A stretch of 64,000 bases of DNA from positions 23,698,368 through 23,762,367 of the forward strand of contig OX465107.1 of NCBI GenBank assembly GCA_949987565.1, written 5' to 3'. The notes beneath the pieces were generated by a model, which was given only the letters and a program-made list of their open reading frames with translations, was not told the DNA's origin and searched no databases. Source of the DNA: Luidia sarsii. Taxonomy: Eukaryota > Echinodermata > Asteroidea > Paxillosida > Luidiidae. Shown piece after piece: positions 59,765-64,000 of this stretch (its first letter is position 1; each line of letters begins with the position of its first letter). Position numbers and translations under genes: made by a program.

Positions 59765-60943
59765 CTAATGAAAACCAGTTGTTGCTCGACTTGACTGAGG
59801 AAAATGCCCACAGTTACCACGGTTACAGACTCTTCATGTCTATCAGGGTCACTGCATGAATCTTCAACTTCACACCACAAGTGGTCTAATTTGAATTCAC
59901 TCGGCCTACTCTGAGACGTGTTGTGAGTGACACATGGACTGAGAAATGTTTGGAATACAATACTGTGCATGTACATGTGTACGTATTCACACGCACATGT
60001 ATCATCATTTGGATCTTTTCTATGGCAGCTGGCTGAAGCTCCACAGAGGTGAAATGTTTACACAATTTCAATTGTGTCCTGTCCACAATAAGGCCTGTAT
60101 AGTTCTTGTACATGTTGTACAGTTGTAAGTACAATAATACATGATGAGCAAATATTCTAACCTTGTGGTCATGTGGTGCAAACACTGTACATGTATACAT
60201 ACTATAGAAGCATGGGTACATGTATATCAATGCCAATGGACCAACATTGTCTTCACATGTTCATTGTTTTGTACAACTCTGTAATGATCATAAGCCCCTT
60301 CTCTGGATTGCCAAAGACACCCGTGGGGGCACAGATAGTGTAACTCCTCTCCCTGTGTAATCTTTTCAGCTACGTGTATGTACATTTCTGGTGGTTTCCT
60401 AAATGATTGATTATGGTACATTTTTTAAACATTCAAACTTTAAACATCCGAAATTCAGTCAGAAATACTCAAGTCTCTACATTTCAACTTACTTACATGT
60501 AGTTATTGGCATACATGTACATACATATAGTACAGTATACATGTCCAGAGCTACAATGTATAGCCTATAGGCCTTGGATTGACTTGATATGTTAAACACT
60601 AAAGACAAAGTGGAATACTACTTGTTACTGTGAGTACCGTAGGCTAAGACCTACATGTTGAGCTACAATAACATGATTGTAGCGCAGGTACCTCTAACTG
60701 GGACCAGGTTGCCATGGTTAACTTATACAAGAGAGTCCGTGAGCTTGTATTTACTTCATTGTCAGGTGTAATTGATATCAAAATCCCAAAAATTATTTAT
60801 TTACGCATATTTTCATAACTAACAAAAGCACAATTTGGGAAGGACCATGGAAGGACCCAGCTACTGAGCTAGCTATCTACGAGTGAAGTACAACTTTTTT
60901 CTTCACACATCTTTGTCAATTCTTTAGCCGGGTAGTTCCAAAA

Positions 60944-61119
60944 CTAGTACTAGTACTATTATTAGTAGTAGTAGTACTACTACATGTAAGTACTAGTACT
61001 AGTAGTAGTACTAGTACTGGTAGTAGTACTAGTACTAGTAGTAGTAGTAGTAGTACTAGTACTGAGTAGTAGTTCTAGTACTAGTAGTAGTACTAGTACT
61101 ACTAGTACTAGTACTTAGT
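60944..61119. repeat. ACTAGT/AGTACT simple-sequence array
   Basis: Irregular mixture of AGTAGT, ACTAGT and AGTACT, highly self-complementary. Confidence 0.95.
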
Positions 61120-61636
61120 AGTTACTGTACCAATGCCAGTGGAGAACAGGCAGAGGTGACATGCAAACAATGATATGGACACAGGGACAGTGACCACAGT
61201 GACATCATGGTGACATACATTTTGAAAATGGGATGGGCACCTTAAATCAAAATCCGAAACTTGTTCAATCAATTCAAGGTTAAAACAAATGAAATACAAT
61301 GTTTTCAAAATCAAAACACTCATTTTTGGCACATCAAAATATTCAGTGCACTTCGGTCTTTCCACGGTCAAGGTGTCAAACAGAGTCACGAAGTGAATGT
61401 CAAGGGGGAAAACGACATGAAAATCGTTCCGAAACTGGTTCTACGATAACCCGAAGACAAACTTGACGTCCATGTTGCCTCAAGTGGACACGAAACACAG
61501 TTGGAATGTCCGGAATGCCAAATAAGGCGCGCCTAGCGCTAATGAATGAGTTTGGCAGGGAACTCGTTTTTTTTTTTTCTAAACCGGAAATTCGCGTCGC
61601 CCAAACGCGGCATTGGCTCCGTTTCCACACACCCAC

Positions 61637-61751
61637 CTTCTTTGAGGTCCTTAATCTTTTTCCTCCGGCCGAGGGTCGTGACTTTGTCGAGGAAAGACTC
61701 ATCCTTTTTCTCCTTCTTCAGTGTCGAAGTTTTGGTGGGGGACGACGCCAT
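61637..61751 (-). CDS. PARVA: Parvin, first coding exon (gene-level note)
   Basis: Parvin is a cytoplasmic adaptor. With ILK and PINCH it links integrins to actin at focal adhesions, binding ILK and paxillin through its second calponin-homology (CH) domain. This exon encodes MASSPTKTSTLKKEKKDESF, then LDKVTTLGRRKKIKDLKE plus one base, matching the vertebrate N-terminus (KKDDSFLGKLGGTLARRKK). The ATG lies in a good context (CAAAGATGG). Donor GAAG|GTGGGTG. The full chain of twelve exons to 36037 gives 364 aa with CH1 at about 88-192 and CH2 at about 248-357. All phases agree and no frameshift or stop is present. Vertebrates have three parvins; this looks like an alpha/beta-type form. The leader carries a CTCF-like core and no TATA box that I can see. 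Confidence 0.96.
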
Positions 61752-61781
61752 CTTTGAATTCTGACAGCGCCTCCCGTGTTT

Positions 61782-61796
61782 GCCGCCCTCTAGTGG
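61782..61796 (-). promoter_or_regulatory. CTCF-like core upstream of the parvin start codon
   Basis: Minus strand CCACTAGAGGGCGGC fully fits CCASYAGRKGGCRS, 31 bp upstream of the ATG. Same strand as the site at 36020, so the two flank the gene as tandem motifs. Confidence 0.4.
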
Positions 61797-62879
61797 CAGC
61801 CATGTTCAGACCAACACTGTGGTTAGTCATCGCATGCAGACATGACTCAGACCACAGTAATATCATTCCTGCGGTCTGGAAACATGCATTATGTTACAAA
61901 TTGAATGGTTCCCTTCTTATTCCCTTCTAAAGTTCTATGCCATCCATCCAATCCTGTTAATAGAAATGAGGATGAAAACTACGACTGCTCGATTAGATCA
62001 TGGAGGAAGGAAAATAGATGGTCAGCAGATATCTGACGAAGATCTTGACCATGGATCGGGATCAGGAAGGAAATAATTAAGAGCTACCCTTCATTGTTTG
62101 CTTCAACACCCATCAGACTTTTGTTTCCAATATAGCTCCTAATGCAGATCTAGGTTCGGTTTAATCATGGAGCTAGCTCCATGGTTTAAATGGATATCAT
62201 TTCCATCATCCATCCGGCCATGGAGGTAGGAGAGAACCGGCCAGCCAGAGTCTAAAACTAAACCGTCGGAATTCTTCGAAATATTTATAAATGAGAAATA
62301 CACCACAGGTTGCAAAGGGGGAAATAGAGAGCAATACGATGCAAGAGTTAACTCTGAACCCAATTAATTTGTATCAAGTTCAAGACGGCAATCGATCAGT
62401 TGATATGAACACAGCAACGACGGAGAAAGCAACTTGAAAAGAGCTCGTTTATGGTGGTCGGTGTAAGGGGGTGGTGGCGCTTCGATTTGACATCATCTAC
62501 ACGTTGGCTGAACAAAAAGAAAAACCAGGAAGTGATTGTTGTTTCTCTGCCGATGACGCCAAAGCGTGTAACCTGAATCGGAGCGATCTCGGAAACTTCG
62601 CAACCTCCGGCTCCAACAAAGCCGTCTTTAGACGAAACCTTTCGCCAGACTTCCCCAGACGAGCACCGGGCGTGAACCGAAAGGACCAGGCTCCCTCGAT
62701 AAGTAGGTATCCGTGCATTTGGAGTGGAGATCGGTTGCCGATCGATCGCTGGAGAGCGGAGTGCTTATTTTGTTCGGCAGTCGTGTATTTCAGGGGGGTA
62801 TTGTTTCAATTCAAATTATTTACTGGTGGGCGTGTTGGTAGAGTACGGGACAGTGTACACCAACTTCATGCTACCTAGT

Positions 62880-63242
62880 ATAGACTTAGTATAGTAGTTA
62901 GTACTAGTACTAGTAGTAGCACTTTTTGTTTGAGTAGTACTAGTAGTACTATAGTCCGAGTAACTTGGACCCGACAAGTCACCTTTTTTTATCGAATTTT
63001 GAAATTTTGAGTTTCGGGTCACTGTAGAGTGTAGTCCCCCGAAACTCAAAATTTCAAAATTCGATAAAAAAGGGTGACATGTCGGGTCCAAGTTACTTGG
63101 ACTAGTAGTACTAATACTCACTACTACTACTACAAGTACTAGTACTTTAGTACTAGTAGTAGTACTAGTAGTAGTGACTAGTGGTACTACTGTACTGGAG
63201 TACTGAGTACTAGTAGAAGTACTAGTAAGTAGTAGTAGTACT
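62880..63242. repeat. ACTAGT-type simple sequence interrupted by a hairpin MITE
   Basis: AGTACTAGTAGT-like sequence on both sides of the element at 62953-63103. Same composition as 60944-61119. Confidence 0.9.
62953..63103. mobile_element. Hairpin MITE (family D), full copy
   Basis: About 68-bp arms in nearly perfect inverted orientation. Ends AGTCCGAGTAACTTGGACCC and GGGTCCAAGTTACTTGGACT. The central loop is about 15 bp. Inserted in TA-rich ACTAGT sequence, with TA on both sides. Confidence 0.85.
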
Positions 63243-63509
63243 TGTCGAACGTAGAGATGACGGTCATGAACTAACCACGGAGGTGAACTAGCTAACTGAA
63301 CCACATCCTATCCGTCATCCGGTCTTCCCATACAGCACAGTAGTAGATCAAGGTCGATGACACTTGATGACAGGTGCCCCGGGGGGTTTCTATGTTCATT
63401 AAACCATAGAGCAGCTCTATAATTAAACTGATCTATTCAAGAATGATGCACACTGCTTCGTCCAAAAAGCACTCATGTGGCCTTTCTACAATTTAGTACA
63501 AAATACTAA

Positions 63510-63597
63510 AGTCCGAGTAAATTGGACCCGACAAGTCTCAAAATTTCAAAATTCGATAAAAAAAAGGGTGACTTGTCGGGTCCAAGTTACTCGGACT
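63510..63597. mobile_element. Hairpin MITE (family D), internally deleted copy
   Basis: Ends AGTCCGAGTAAATTGGACCC and GGGTCCAAGTTACTCGGACT match the 62953 element. Only one half of the interior (CAAAATTTCAAAATTCGATA) remains, so about 60 bp are missing. Confidence 0.85.
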
Positions 63598-64000
63598 AGG
63601 TGACTGTAGGGTCCAAGGACAACGGGTAATTTTCCGCTTGAACCGGGACTTTGAAAAAAACAACCCTTCCGAAATCCCCAGATTTCCCCCAAAACACCCG
63701 TGAACCCGTCCCTCGCGCCCATTGAGGATTCAGTGAGAATAACAGATTCCAATACTGGTCATTTTGTTTTACTCATGTTTGTGAAAAGGGCGAAATTTCC
63801 CCTCAGTTGAGCATGCACACACTCACACAGACCCACTGTGCACGCAGACCTATCAAAACGTCATCGATTTCCGTGTTTACCGACATGTACAGTATATACC
63901 TAGGCTAGTTTTAGAGAGGCTAGTATAGAAAGGCTAGTTTTTGAGCTGGTTAAAATTGAGTGTTTTCAATTATAGAGAAGAAAAAGTAGTAAGTAACACT

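Larger units (their letters stand above)
50137..61636 (-). other. Parvin intron 1 (11.5 kb)
   Basis: No exon was recognised. The intron carries family 1 repeats at 51602-51800 and 52469, possible LINE tail sequence at 52955-53420, a hAT-like element at 54185, the 8-bp minisatellite at 58626-59764, an ACTAGT-type array at 60944-61119, and very many TACATGTA / GTACATGTAC palindromes, most densely at 52.1-52.5, 55.1-56.1 and 57.5-57.8 kb. A GGATACCCG / CGGGTATCC inverted cluster lies at 55407-55475. Confidence 0.75.
61797..64000. other. Parvin upstream region
   Basis: Includes a moderately CpG-rich stretch at 62480-62780 with open frames on both strands that match nothing I know, two related hairpin MITEs, and an ACTAGT-type array. 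I see no supported gene. The transcription start of parvin probably lies in 61.8-62.8 kb but cannot be placed. Confidence 0.5.

Noticed and set aside
62471..62878. 135-aa plus-strand frame in a CpG-rich stretch upstream of parvin
   Set aside because: No recognisable domain, and an overlapping minus-strand frame is equally good. More likely promoter-proximal noncoding sequence.
1..64000. CRISPR array, bacterial operon, integrated virus or toxin gene
   Set aside because: The tandem repeats lack unique spacers, the genes are spliced eukaryotic genes, and no viral or toxin coding sequence was recognised on either strand.

Overview
The window is eukaryotic, and almost certainly from a marine invertebrate deuterostome. 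It has short coding exons with GT-AG introns of 0.7 to 16 kb, many small inverted-repeat transposons, simple-sequence arrays, and a very high density of TACATGTA-type palindromes. I favour an echinoderm, possibly a sea star, but that rests on the general look of the repeats and on the gene pair. It is not proven.

Two protein-coding genes can be supported, both on the minus strand. (1) A complete parvin gene (PARVA/PARVB family; ILK-PINCH-parvin focal-adhesion complex) starts with its ATG at 61751 and ends at 36037. Eleven internal and first coding exons join in frame, with matching splice phases, to one of two possible last exons. The canonical end (36037-36113) gives 364 aa. A second, divergent last exon (38168-38256), with the same acceptor phase, gives 368 aa. 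(2) The first two coding exons of a TEAD/scalloped transcription factor (Hippo pathway) lie downstream at 19508-19709 and 2929-2993. The recognition helix of the TEA domain and the YAP-binding domain lie beyond the left edge.

Layout: 1-2928 is TEAD intron 2, with an 81-bp minisatellite, a TA-flanked MITE, a 10-bp array and a hAT-like element. 2994-19507 is TEAD intron 1, 16.5 kb, with a 540-bp polypurine array. 19743-36019 is intergenic or TEAD 5' region, with a CpG-rich segment at 25.1-26.1 kb that looks like a TEAD first exon and promoter, and several nested MITEs. 36037-61751 is parvin. Its 11.5-kb first intron carries an 8-bp minisatellite of about 140 units and abundant ACATGT palindromes. 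61752-64000 is the parvin upstream region, with hairpin MITEs and ACTAGT-type simple sequence.

The order and orientation parvin then TEAD, head to tail, is the same as human PARVA then TEAD1 on chromosome 11p15. This therefore looks like a conserved microsyntenic pair. I see no novel multi-gene system. The most interesting items are the duplicated terminal exon of parvin, a GC-AG intron in the same gene, CTCF-like cores at both ends of parvin, and dispersed repeat families that share a hammerhead-like CTGANGA / hairpin / GAAACGTC layout.
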